NCBI RefSeq assembly: GCF_022347725.1
Contig: NZ_JAKRGB010000019.1
Coordinates: forward strand, 1 to 64,000
Source of the DNA: Ruegeria sp. Ofav3-42
Lineage (GTDB): Bacteria > Pseudomonadota > Alphaproteobacteria > Rhodobacterales > Rhodobacteraceae
Length of the DNA: 64,000 nucleotides
Direction: 5' to 3'
The notes under the pieces are model-generated. The model was given only the letters and a program-made list of their open reading frames with translations, was not told the DNA's origin and did no database searches. Below are positions 53,244-61,839 of this stretch, in pieces (within the stretch, counting starts at the first letter, position 1; every line of letters begins with the position of its first letter). The translations under genes and the position numbers were made by a program.

Positions 53244-55193
53244 TCACTGTGACAGCGTTTCCGCAAGCCGCATCAGCGTGACGGCTTCGGCCCTGTAACC
53301 GAACGGATCTTCACCTCGGGCCAAGTTGGCCAACCCAATTGCGTCCTCATAGGACCAGTCCTCTAAGTACCCACCGCCGCGCAACAATTGCCCGAATCCG
53401 GCGATGGCATAGGAAAAGCGCACATCGTTCGTGAGCTCGCCTTGAACGGACATAATTGGTTCCTCAATCAGCCGACTCTGATCAGCGCCGGGCGTTTTAT
53501 AGCGCAGTTTGAAGAACCCGATCTCATCAGATTCACCTGGCACTGGCTGCTCGCTATAGCGAAGCGGATCGTTTCGGATCGCATCCGATCCAACCGGTGT
53601 AACCTCGAAAATCGCAGTAACCGAATGGCTTGCGCCGATGTCACCGGCATCTACCTTATCATTAGAGAAATCCTCGCGGCGCAGCGCGCGGGTTTCGTAT
53701 CCGATCAGGCGGTACTCGGCGATTTGCGACGGATTGAACTCGACCTGGATCTTGACGTCATTGGCAATCGGGAACAGCGCGCCAGTCAGTTGATCCACCA
53801 GCACCTTGCGCGCCTCACTCAGTGTGTCGATGTAAGCCGCTTGTCCGTTCCCGTTCTGAGCAAGCGCCTGCATAGTGGCATCGTCCAGATTGCCTCGCCC
53901 AAAGCCCAAAACGCTTAGAAATGTGCCACTGTCGCGTTCGCGGGCAATGAAGTCTTCCAATGCTTCGGGATCTGACAGCCCGACATTGAAATCTCCGTCC
54001 GTGGCCAAAATGACGCGCGTGACCTCTCCGTCAGCGGCCATGCTTTCGGCGACCTCGTAAGCCTGCTGCAACCCAGCCTGCCCCGCAGTCGAGCCACCTG
54101 CCTCCAACCTGTCGAGCGCGCCAAGGATTTTGTTGCGTTCCGCAGCCACGGTAGGTTCCAGCGCCTGCCCTGCGCTGCCAGCGTAGGTCACAATCGAAAC
54201 CTGATCTTCGGGCCTCAGTTCCGACAGCAACAAGCGGAACGATTGCTTGAGCAGCGGTAGCTTGTTCGCGTCCTGCATTGAGCCTGAGGTATCGATCAGA
54301 AAGACCAAGTTCAGAGGTGGACGATCTTCGATCTGAGGCAATGCACCTTGAATACCGATGTGGACAAGCTGCGTACTCTCATTCCACGGCGTCGGCGTTA
54401 CGGAAATCGTCGGTCGAAACGGGGCATCGCCTTCGGGCGCGGGGTAGGAATAGGGGAAATAATTCACCATTTCCTCGACCCGCACGGCATCTTTGGGGGG
54501 AAGCTGACCACGCATCAATGAGGACCGAACAATCGAATATGACGCTGTATCGACATCGATCGAGAACGTCGAAACAGGCTCTTCACTTGTCACTTTTACA
54601 GCGTTGTTCTCCGCGTTCGCAAAGGACTCAGTGTCTGGCTGTGGTATCAAACCCACCTCTGGTTGCATCAAGCTCGGAACGGCCTGGTCATACGTAGCAC
54701 CGTCTGCAATACCAAAGCGGGCACCTCCTTCAGCACCCAAACCAGCAGCGCCCAATTGTGGTGATGCCATTTTTGACTGCATGGCTTCAGCGGCCTCTTC
54801 ACCAATGACCGGGGCCTCGACTACAGGTTCCTCTAGGCCCGCGAGGTCCGCTTCGGGCAATGGTGGTGCGGCGACGCGGCTTTCGCTTCGCGATAGCGGC
54901 TGAACCACAACGTCCCGAGTTTGCGGCACGATCATTACAAGAGCCACGGCAGCAATTGCTGTTGTGGCGGTCAACACTCCGCGATGCGACAAAGCATTCA
55001 ACATGGATTTCGCTCCTTCTGTCATGCGGGCCAGAGGGCCACGCTTAACAGTCGGACGCATCGCAGCGCGCGATCCTTGGTTACGGGCGAAATTTTTCTG
55101 CGCCTGCTCCAGGTTTTCCGCACGTCGACGCGCATCAGGTGCCGGAGTTGCGGCGTCCATCAGCGCTTTGAGTTCTTCAAGATCGTCGGTCAT
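53244..55193 (-). CDS. von Willebrand factor A domain membrane protein, YfbK-like
   Basis: The protein has 649 residues. A charged cytoplasmic N-terminus (about 1-70) precedes one membrane helix (GVLTATTAIAAVALVMIVP), a linker, then a YfbK N-type domain (about 175-275; VKVTSEEPVSTFSIDVDTAS). The VWA domain (about 290-465) has MIDAS motif FLIDTSGSMQ and LATDGDFNVGLSD. A C-terminal DUF3520-like domain (about 480-645) carries RLIGYETRALRREDF. It overlaps the ECF sigma gene by four bases, where an anti-sigma factor is usually found. Its short cytoplasmic tail before the membrane helix could play that part; this is inference. Confidence 0.88.
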   Translation of the reverse strand: MTDDLEELKALMDAATPAPDARRRAENLEQAQKNFARNQGSRAAMRPTVKRGPLARMTEGAKSMLNALSHRGVLTATTAIAAVALVMIVPQTRDVVVQPLSRSESRVAAPPLPEADLAGLEEPVVEAPVIGEEAAEAMQSKMASPQLGAAGLGAEGGARFGIADGATYDQAVPSLMQPEVGLIPQPDTESFANAENNAVKVTSEEPVSTFSIDVDTASYSIVRSSLMRGQLPPKDAVRVEEMVNYFPYSYPAPEGDAPFRPTISVTPTPWNESTQLVHIGIQGALPQIEDRPPLNLVFLIDTSGSMQDANKLPLLKQSFRLLLSELRPEDQVSIVTYAGSAGQALEPTVAAERNKILGALDRLEAGGSTAGQAGLQQAYEVAESMAADGEVTRVILATDGDFNVGLSDPEALEDFIARERDSGTFLSVLGFGRGNLDDATMQALAQNGNGQAAYIDTLSEARKVLVDQLTGALFPIANDVKIQVEFNPSQIAEYRLIGYETRALRREDFSNDKVDAGDIGASHSVTAIFEVTPVGSDAIRNDPLRYSEQPVPGESDEIGFFKLRYKTPGADQSRLIEEPIMSVQGELTNDVRFSYAIAGFGQLLRGGGYLEDWSYEDAIGLANLARGEDPFGYRAEAVTLMRLAETLSQ

Positions 55194-55735
55194 TGTGCCA
55201 ATTCCTCTTGCCGCAGGATACGCAGCCGTTTGCGGATGTCTGACATCCGCCAGGAAACGGTTCCCTCTGAAACCCCCAACACGACAGCAGCTTCGGCATG
55301 GGTCATCTCGTCTTCCAACGTCAGGGCCAGCGTGTCCTGCAATTCAGGCGGCAAGGACTGCATGGCGCGCTGCAACCAACCCAAGGCTTCGGCTGATTCT
55401 TCGGCCTCTGCCCGGCGCATCTGCTCAACATCGCCCCAGCCCACTGCCGCGCGGTTACGACTGGCATTACGACGTCGCGAGTCTTCGGCCGCGTTGACCA
55501 CAACCCGGTAAAGCCATGTCGTGAATTTCGCCTGCGCCCGAAATCCTGAGATTTTAGCTGGAAGGGCAGCGCAGATATCCTGTGTCAAATCTTCGGCTTG
55601 ATCCGCCCGCCCCGTCAAACGAAAGGCCAGACGAAAGACGCGGTCGTAGTGACGCTGCAAAAGGGTGGCAAACGCGTCAACGTCCCCCTCTGCGGCGGCT
55701 TTGGCCAGGTCCTCATCCGATGTTTTCATGCGCAT
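55190..55735 (-). CDS. ECF-type RNA polymerase sigma factor
   Basis: The protein has 181 residues. Sigma region 2 lies at about 20-85 (FATLLQRHYDRVFRLAFRL, DQAEDLTQDI) and region 4 at about 115-170 (LPPELQDTLALTLEDEMTH, AEAAVVLGVSEGTVSWRM), with the acidic SRRR linker between. There is no region 1.1 or 3, so it is group 4. ATG at 55735 is taken; GTG at 55738 and ATG at 55729 are alternatives. It is followed by the VWA gene with overlap. Confidence 0.92.
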   Translation of the reverse strand: MRMKTSDEDLAKAAAEGDVDAFATLLQRHYDRVFRLAFRLTGRADQAEDLTQDICAALPAKISGFRAQAKFTTWLYRVVVNAAEDSRRRNASRNRAAVGWGDVEQMRRAEAEESAEALGWLQRAMQSLPPELQDTLALTLEDEMTHAEAAVVLGVSEGTVSWRMSDIRKRLRILRQEELAQ

Positions 55736-55790
55736 CACGATGGGTAAGACGGATCGAAATCGTCAATCCTTGGCAGTGTCCCAAAAAAAG

Positions 55791-57371
55791 TTAAAAATGT
55801 TCCGCCGAAGCCGCTTTCCAGTCTGCTTCAAACTCAACCGGAATTGCATCCGACAACAAGACACCTTCGTCGATGAAGGTATAGAGTTCGGCATACGACC
55901 GTTCGCGCTCGTCCGCCGTGCGGCGGCGAATATCGGCCGGACGAAGCTCGGATACATTTTCCTTTCCCATGGCGCCCAAAAGCTCGCGGAAGCTTTCCAA
56001 GGTCGCGTCATGAAAGCGGTGCACCCGCTGGCGTTTTTGCGGAACATTCACAGCCCTGCCTCGTATCGGGTCTTGTGTCGCGACCCCCGATGGGCAACGG
56101 TTCGTGTTGCAATGCAGCGCCTGGATGCACCCAACTGCAAACATCATTGCACGTGCCGCGTTGCACATATCTGCGCCCAGCGCGAATTTCTCGACCATGT
56201 CGTACCCAGTCGCCACCTTGCCCGAGCAGATAATCCGGATCTTGTCGCGCAAGGCCACGCCGCGCAGACAGTTGTTGGCGAAAATCAAAGCCTCATTCAG
56301 CGGCATTCCCAGACGGTTGGTAAACTCGACCGGAGCTGCTCCGGTACCCCCTTCCGCGCCATCGATCGTAATGAAGTCCGGCAGGATACCGGTTTCCAGC
56401 ATCGCCTTACAGATCGCCATGAACTCGGACGGTCTGCCGATACATAATTTGAACCCAACCGGTTTACCGTCTGACATCTCACGCAGATGTTGCACGAAAT
56501 GCAGCAGGCCAGTCGGCCCCTCAAAGGCCGAGTGTATCGGCGGAGAAATCACGTCCTGATGTTCGGGTACACCCCGGATTTCGGCGATCTCTTTGTCTAC
56601 TTTTGCCGCGGGCAACACGCCTCCGTGGGAAGGCTTGGCACCCTGCGAGAGTTTAATCTCAATCGCTTTGACAACGTCCTTCTTGGCCTTCTCTGCAAAC
56701 AGATCCTTGTCGAACCCTCCTTCAGGTGTTCGGCACCCGAAGTATCCTGTTCCAATCTGCCAGATGATATCTCCACCCTCGGCCAAATGGTGCGGGGACA
56801 GACCACCCTCACCCGTATTGTGCGCAAATCCGCCGTCTTTGGCACCACCGTTCAACGCTCGGATTGCATTAGCACTGAGGGCTCCGAAACTCATTGCGGA
56901 AACGTTCAATCGCGATGCGCTGTAAGGTTTTGAGCATTGCGGACCGCCCAGCATGATCCGTTCTTCGCTTTCAGCCACGTTCTTGGGTGCCAACGAATGG
57001 TTCGCCCGATGATACCCAACCGTCATGATATCGTACTGGGTGCCAAAAGCCTGCGTATCGACCTGCCCTTTGGCCCGCGAATAGACAAGCCCACGAATGA
57101 TCCTGTTGAAAGGCCGCCCACTTTCATTCGTTTCCACGAAGTATTGCCGGATTTCCGGGCTGACGAATTCCAACATGTAACGAAAGTGCCCCAGAACAGG
57201 GTAATTGTTCAGCACGTTGTGCTTCGTAGTCAGCATATCGTAGAGGCCAACTAAGGCGTATGGAATGAGCAGGACCAGCAGCCAAAGCGCCGGCGGCCAG
57301 ATATACCCCCACAGCAGAGTCAACGGCAGACATACATAGGTGATGACATAGTAGAGTCTGCGTACAATCAT
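55791..57371 (-). CDS. FMN-binding glutamate-synthase-family protein, membrane anchored
   Basis: The protein has about 526 residues. Two N-terminal hydrophobic helices (ITYVCLPLTLLWGYIW and LWLLVLLIPYALVGLYDML) are followed by a GltB-like FMN TIM-barrel: SAMSFGALSANAIRALNGGA, HNTGEGG, EGGTGAAPVEF and the [3Fe-4S] motif CIQALHCNTNRC (C-x5-C-x4-C). It lacks the amidotransferase domain of true glutamate synthase, so ammonia-dependent or unrelated FMN oxidoreductase chemistry is likely. ATG at 57371 has GGGAG about seven bases upstream; the longer frame to 57431 has no support. It is a single gene, divergent from the fluoride channel pair. Confidence 0.87.
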   Translation of the reverse strand: MIVRRLYYVITYVCLPLTLLWGYIWPPALWLLVLLIPYALVGLYDMLTTKHNVLNNYPVLGHFRYMLEFVSPEIRQYFVETNESGRPFNRIIRGLVYSRAKGQVDTQAFGTQYDIMTVGYHRANHSLAPKNVAESEERIMLGGPQCSKPYSASRLNVSAMSFGALSANAIRALNGGAKDGGFAHNTGEGGLSPHHLAEGGDIIWQIGTGYFGCRTPEGGFDKDLFAEKAKKDVVKAIEIKLSQGAKPSHGGVLPAAKVDKEIAEIRGVPEHQDVISPPIHSAFEGPTGLLHFVQHLREMSDGKPVGFKLCIGRPSEFMAICKAMLETGILPDFITIDGAEGGTGAAPVEFTNRLGMPLNEALIFANNCLRGVALRDKIRIICSGKVATGYDMVEKFALGADMCNAARAMMFAVGCIQALHCNTNRCPSGVATQDPIRGRAVNVPQKRQRVHRFHDATLESFRELLGAMGKENVSELRPADIRRRTADERERSYAELYTFIDEGVLLSDAIPVEFEADWKAASAEHF

Positions 57372-57587
57372 TCGTGCTCTCCCAGAATGGCGTGGTATCT
57401 GACCGGCTCGGGCAGGCAGGCCCTGCGCCAACCGTGGGCCAAATCGGCGTTAGATTGCAAGCCATTGTGCCCACGTTCACACTATCGGGCGGACTTGTGA
57501 AGGACTGCCGAGTTCCTGGCTGCAGTTGATCCATTCAACATCTGCCTATATGCCCGAACAGAAAGGATATGGGCAGGACAACAGGCT

Positions 57588-57995
57588 GTGACACAGAAAC
57601 GAACAGGCGTTCGGACCACGGCTTTGATGTTCGGAGCCGTATTCCTTGGCGGAGCGGCAGGGTCGCTGCTGCGTGAGGTGTTCTCGGTCAACATTCCCGG
57701 TGCGGATTTTCTGACACAGACATTCGGCATCAACATTGTAGCCTGCTTTATTCTCGGCTGGCTCTACTCGGTTCGCAACCGCGTTCACGCCCATGTCCTA
57801 CACTTGGGGGCCGTCGGGTTTTGTGGTGGCTTGTCGACCTTTTCGTCATTCGTGGCCGAACTGGAGCGTTTAGCGTTGTCCAATATCTGGGTCGCAGCTT
57901 CCGCTGCCGCGCTGGAAATCACTGTCGGATTGGCTGCTGCCATTCTGGGTGAAGCCATCGGGCGTCACATTCATCTGCGAGGGTCCTCGGAATGA
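57588..57995 (+). CDS. crcB: Fluoride channel protein CrcB, first of two
   Basis: This is a 135-residue Fluc/CrcB protein with four membrane helices. GGAAGSLLREVF and the conserved GFCGGLSTFSSFVAELERL region (Phe-box TFSSF) are present. The family forms dual-topology dimers exporting fluoride. It overlaps the second crcB copy by four bases. It has a GTG start. No fluoride riboswitch consensus was found in the 216-base upstream gap. Confidence 0.9.
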   Translation: MTQKRTGVRTTALMFGAVFLGGAAGSLLREVFSVNIPGADFLTQTFGINIVACFILGWLYSVRNRVHAHVLHLGAVGFCGGLSTFSSFVAELERLALSNIWVAASAAALEITVGLAAAILGEAIGRHIHLRGSSE

Positions 57996-58354
57996 GTGAG
58001 CTGTACCTGCATGCCATGTTTGGCCTGGGCGGTGGTTTGGGTGCTGTGTTGCGCCACTGGATTGCATTGCGGGTCGTTCATGATCTGCCGTTGTCGACCC
58101 TGATCGTGAACGTTCTGGGCAGTCTTCTGCTGGGCCTGTGGATCGGGTACCTCGGCGGAACAGTCGAGATGGGTGAGGAAGAAAAACGGCTGGTTTTTGG
58201 GTTTTGCGGCGGGTTCACGACGTTTTCTAGCTTTGCCTATCAATCGCTGGAACTGAGGCGCGAGCGCACGCTTGCGCTAGCCGCAGGCAACATTCTTCTT
58301 AGTCTTGTTTTGTGTTGGGCAGCACTGGCTCTGGGGCTATTCCTGCTGCGTTAA
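57992..58354 (+). CDS. crcB: Fluoride channel protein CrcB, second of two
   Basis: This is a 120-residue CrcB with GGGLGAVLRHWIAL, LIVNVLGSLLLGLWIGYL and GFCGGFTTFSSFAYQSLEL. Two different adjacent CrcB proteins usually mean a heterodimer with fixed opposite topologies. Its stop codon overlaps the convergent efflux gene stop by four bases. Confidence 0.92.
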   Translation: MSELYLHAMFGLGGGLGAVLRHWIALRVVHDLPLSTLIVNVLGSLLLGLWIGYLGGTVEMGEEEKRLVFGFCGGFTTFSSFAYQSLELRRERTLALAAGNILLSLVLCWAALALGLFLLR

Positions 58355-59874
58355 TGCGCTGGTACAGACGTCTGCGTTCCAGGTTTGGGCGCCTTGCAGA
58401 ACAACAACAGCGGAATGGTCGCCAGCGCCAGCAGTCCAAGATTATTGAAGACGGTCAAGTACGAGATCAACTCGGCCTGTTGCGAAATCTCCTGTCCCAG
58501 AATGGCCGCGCCCTGCGCGCTGTCCGGCGTCAGGTTCAGCGGCGCGAGGTAGGCTTGTGCCGCCGGATTGTAGGGCGTCACGTTTTGGCTGAGAACGGCT
58601 GTGTTCGTTTGAAGGCCTCGAACGACCCAAGTGCCCACCAGCGAAATACCAACTGACGAGCCAAGCTGCCGTGTCACGTTGAACAGGCCCGATGCCTCGT
58701 CCTGTCGGGATTTGGATATGCTTTCGAAGGCCAGGATGGACATCGGAACAAACACGAGGCCCATGCCCAGCCCACTGACAGCACCCGGCCATGCCAACTC
58801 CCAGAAACCTGCGTCCATGTTGAGAGCACCCATCATGAAGTTACTGACAGCGGTCAAAAACATTCCCAAACCGGCCAGCACGCGAGGATCAAATCGGTTT
58901 ACCAAAACCGCACCAGTCAATACCATCGACAATCCGGCAGCGATCCCACGTGGGATGAACAAATGCCCGGATGTAATAACGGGATAGTCCAGCAGGTTCT
59001 GGACGAATGTCGGCAGGATCGCGATCCCTCCGAACAAAGAAATGGCAAATCCTGCAATAACCAGATTGCACAGCGCAAAATTGCGATCCGCGAAAAAGCG
59101 CAGATCGACAACCGGCTTTTTTGTGGTCAGCGCATGGGCTACGAACCCCAGCGCGCCCAGAAGCGAGGCGATGACCGCAACCTGAATGATGCGGGATGAC
59201 AGCCAGTCCTTGGTCTCTCCCTGATCCAAAACGAATTGCAGGCAGCCGATCCCGATGGCCAGAAGGGCCAGACCGGTCCAGTCGATCCGAACCTCTTCAG
59301 TCTCGTCATCGGGCAACTCTCCAGCCAGTAAAAGCAAGGCCATTGCGGCCACCGGCAAGTTTACGAAAAACACCATGCGCCACGAGAAGTACTCGGTCAG
59401 GATCGCCCCAACCGTAGGTCCCAGCACAGGAGCGACAACGACGCCCAAACCAAAGACAGCCATCGCCTGCCCGCGCTTTTCGCGTGGGAAGGCATCGAAC
59501 AGAATGGACTGTGACAGCGGGATCAGAAACGCACCGAACATTCCCTGTGCAAGGCGGAAGGCGACGATTGTCTCGAGGCTCCATGACAGGCCACACATGA
59601 CCGACATCGTGGCGAACCCGGTCACGGCGGTCAGGATCAGGCGTCGCCGTCCGACCCGCCGGGCGACAAAACCGGTCAGCGGCATGACCACAACAGCCGA
59701 CACAATATAGCTGGTCAATATCCATGTGGCCTGATCGGTTGTCGCGCCAAATGCAGCCTGTATGTGGGGCAACGCAACATTGACGATTGTACTGTCGAGC
59801 ACCTCGAGTATTGCACTTAAGACCACGGCGACCACAATCACCGGATTGACGTGGCCAGCAGCCGACGACGTCAT
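58351..59874 (-). CDS. DHA2-family MFS multidrug transporter, EmrB-like
   Basis: This 507-residue carrier has 14 predicted membrane helices. DHA2/EmrB features include LDSTIVNVALPHIQAAFG in helix 1, TSYIVSAVVVMPLTG, the motif RRVGRRRLIL and FLIPLSQSILFDAFPREKRG. It overlaps the EmrA-like gene by four bases and, together with an outer-membrane channel, should form a tripartite pump. Drug specificity cannot be told. Confidence 0.92.
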   Translation of the reverse strand: MTSSAAGHVNPVIVVAVVLSAILEVLDSTIVNVALPHIQAAFGATTDQATWILTSYIVSAVVVMPLTGFVARRVGRRRLILTAVTGFATMSVMCGLSWSLETIVAFRLAQGMFGAFLIPLSQSILFDAFPREKRGQAMAVFGLGVVVAPVLGPTVGAILTEYFSWRMVFFVNLPVAAMALLLLAGELPDDETEEVRIDWTGLALLAIGIGCLQFVLDQGETKDWLSSRIIQVAVIASLLGALGFVAHALTTKKPVVDLRFFADRNFALCNLVIAGFAISLFGGIAILPTFVQNLLDYPVITSGHLFIPRGIAAGLSMVLTGAVLVNRFDPRVLAGLGMFLTAVSNFMMGALNMDAGFWELAWPGAVSGLGMGLVFVPMSILAFESISKSRQDEASGLFNVTRQLGSSVGISLVGTWVVRGLQTNTAVLSQNVTPYNPAAQAYLAPLNLTPDSAQGAAILGQEISQQAELISYLTVFNNLGLLALATIPLLLFCKAPKPGTQTSVPAH

Positions 59875-60854
59875 TTTCCTTCCTGAGATGCTGTTGTGTC
59901 CACGGTAACCTTGCTGCTGCCCCCTACACGCAGTGGCGCATCCGTTGGATCAAGTTCAACCCGCACCGGAAAACGGCGCGTGACCTTGACCCAGTTGCCA
60001 CTGGCATTCTCGGATGGCAGCAATGAGAACGTGTCCCCCGATCCACGCCCGATTGATGCAACCTTGCCTGTCAGGGTCACACCCGGCAGCATGTCGATCT
60101 TGACGGTAACCGGCTGACCCGGGCGGATGCGGGGCAAAGATGTTTCCTTGAAATTGGCGTCTACCCACCAATCAGTGGATTCAACAATAGAAAACTGCGG
60201 CGCATTGGCCGAAACCGATGACCCCGGCCTTAGGGTCAGATTGGCGATCCAACCATTCGCCGATGCGAATATTTTGGTCCAGTTGAGGTTGGCCTGTGCA
60301 ATTTCCAACTGAGCCTGCGAGGACAAGATATCATCCTGTTTGGCCGCCAAACCGCTTTGCAAGGCCAGCAGACTGGATTGGCTTGTGGTCAGTCGTGCAG
60401 AGGCCTGCGCAAAACTCGAGGTTGTCTGATCCAACGAAGCCTGTGCCAAATCTCCGGTTGAAAAAAGAGCCTTCGCACGTTCCAGATTGCTCTGCGCGGT
60501 ATCGTATGCCGACTGCGCGCTTTCGACCGAAGCCTGCGCAGCGGCGATCTGCGTCGAGTATGATTGCGCCTGCTGCACGGCGCTGTCCAAATTGGCCTTG
60601 GCCTGATCGACCGATGCCTTGAATTGTGTGTCATCGATAGTAAACAGCAGATCCCCGTTTTTGACTGGTTGATCTTCGTCGACAAGCACTTCGGCGACCT
60701 GACCAGTGACCTGAGGCGCTACGTAGATGATGTTTGCCCCCACATAGGCATCATCGGTCGAGGGGTAGCGTTCTTGGTGACGCCAAAACAGCAGCAGGCC
60801 AACGGCAATTACCCCCAGCATGACAACGACACTGACGACCTTGAGAGATTTCAT
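59871..60854 (-). CDS. EmrA/HlyD-family membrane-fusion protein
   Basis: This adaptor has 327 residues: an N-terminal membrane helix (VVSVVVMLGVIAVGLLLFW), then PSTDDAYVGANIIYVAPQVTG (quoted in part), the lipoyl-like halves VLVDEDQPVKNGDLLF and LTLRPGSSVSANAPQF, and a coiled coil of Ala/Gln/Ser-rich helices (about 90-190). STDDAYV is the classic EmrA signature. It is the upstream gene of the pair with EmrB and lies 33 bases downstream of cyoD, possibly read through from the oxidase operon. Confidence 0.92.
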   Translation of the reverse strand: MKSLKVVSVVVMLGVIAVGLLLFWRHQERYPSTDDAYVGANIIYVAPQVTGQVAEVLVDEDQPVKNGDLLFTIDDTQFKASVDQAKANLDSAVQQAQSYSTQIAAAQASVESAQSAYDTAQSNLERAKALFSTGDLAQASLDQTTSSFAQASARLTTSQSSLLALQSGLAAKQDDILSSQAQLEIAQANLNWTKIFASANGWIANLTLRPGSSVSANAPQFSIVESTDWWVDANFKETSLPRIRPGQPVTVKIDMLPGVTLTGKVASIGRGSGDTFSLLPSENASGNWVKVTRRFPVRVELDPTDAPLRVGGSSKVTVDTTASQEGK

Positions 60855-60887
60855 GTACCTGCCCTTGTTGTTTTGCTCGTCCTGACG

Positions 60888-61214
60888 TCACATCGGAAAT
60901 GTGTGCATCCGAACCGCCAGATTGCCCATGATCCACACCGTCCCAAGAATGATGATCAGCAACACCAGCGTAGAGAAGAGGATAAGATCCAGGTCTTCGC
61001 GGCTGCTACGACGTCGGTCGATATGCAGGAAATAGACCAGTTGCACGATCAGCTGAGCCAACCCCAGCAGGGCGATAGTCAGGTAAACACCCTTCGTCTC
61101 GATACCGTATCGGTAGGCAATCCCGAACACCGCGAAGGTCAACAAAAGCGACCCGCCATAGCCTATTACATAGCGGCGACGCTCGCGGCGGTGCATTTCG
61201 CTGCGTTTATCCAT
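60888..61214 (-). CDS. cyoD: Quinol oxidase subunit IV (CyoD-like)
   Basis: This small 108-residue protein has three membrane helices (YVIGYGGSLLLTFAVFGIAY, ALLGLAQLIVQLVYFLHI and STLVLLIIILGTVWIMGNLA). LVYFLHI is typical of CyoD/CtaF subunits. It overlaps subunit III by eight bases and is the last oxidase gene of the operon. Confidence 0.9.
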   Translation of the reverse strand: MDKRSEMHRRERRRYVIGYGGSLLLTFAVFGIAYRYGIETKGVYLTIALLGLAQLIVQLVYFLHIDRRRSSREDLDLILFSTLVLLIIILGTVWIMGNLAVRMHTFPM

Positions 61215-61839
61215 AGGTCAGGCCTCCGAAATAGACGATCGTGATGATGCCGATCCAGATCAGGTCGAGAAAGTGCCAGAACAGCGCCAACCGCACCACG
61301 CGCGACATCAGCAAATCGGTCAGGCCAAAGACCCGCAGTTGAATACCCAGCACGATCAGCCACAGGCACCCTGCGGCGACATGCAGACCATGCAGCGGCA
61401 CCAGCCCATAGAACGCGGACAGAAAACCGCTGCGCTGCGGGATGCCCCCCTTTTCGGCCATCGACATGAAGTCGTGAATTTCCAGAACCAGAAAACTGAA
61501 ACCCAGAACCAGTGTCACACAGAACCAGAATACGATCCGCCACCGAGGGAGATTGTACTTGAGAGCGAGCATCGCCAGACCAACGGTCAGACTGCTGGTC
61601 AAAAGGATCAGCGTCTGGGCGAAGATACTCGTGAGGTCGAACAGTTCATGCGGTCCCGGTCCGCCTGCCTGCGCGTCGATCATGGTGATGTAAATCGCGA
61701 ACATCAGCCCGAAATAGACCAGATCGCTCATCAGGAAGACCCAGAACCCGAAGGTTACAACTTCGCTTGCCTTGTCGGCGCTTGCGTGTCGCCGCCCAAG
61801 GTTCAGGCCGGGATAGCTGTGCGTCGGCGCGCGCTTCAT
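61207..61839 (-). CDS. cyoC: Quinol oxidase subunit III (CyoC-like)
   Basis: This is a 210-residue heme-copper oxidase subunit III with five membrane helices, the CyoC length. FGFWVFLMSDLVYFGLMFAIY (quoted in part), the conserved EIHDFMSMAEKG stretch, GLVPLHGLHVAAGCLWLI and HFLDLIWIGI are family landmarks. It overlaps subunit I by four bases. Confidence 0.94.
   Translation of the reverse strand: MKRAPTHSYPGLNLGRRHASADKASEVVTFGFWVFLMSDLVYFGLMFAIYITMIDAQAGGPGPHELFDLTSIFAQTLILLTSSLTVGLAMLALKYNLPRWRIVFWFCVTLVLGFSFLVLEIHDFMSMAEKGGIPQRSGFLSAFYGLVPLHGLHVAAGCLWLIVLGIQLRVFGLTDLLMSRVVRLALFWHFLDLIWIGIITIVYFGGLTYG

Noticed and set aside
57432-57587. Fluoride riboswitch upstream of crcB
   Set aside because: The conserved crcB-motif core could not be found by eye in this stretch; no RNA feature is reported.
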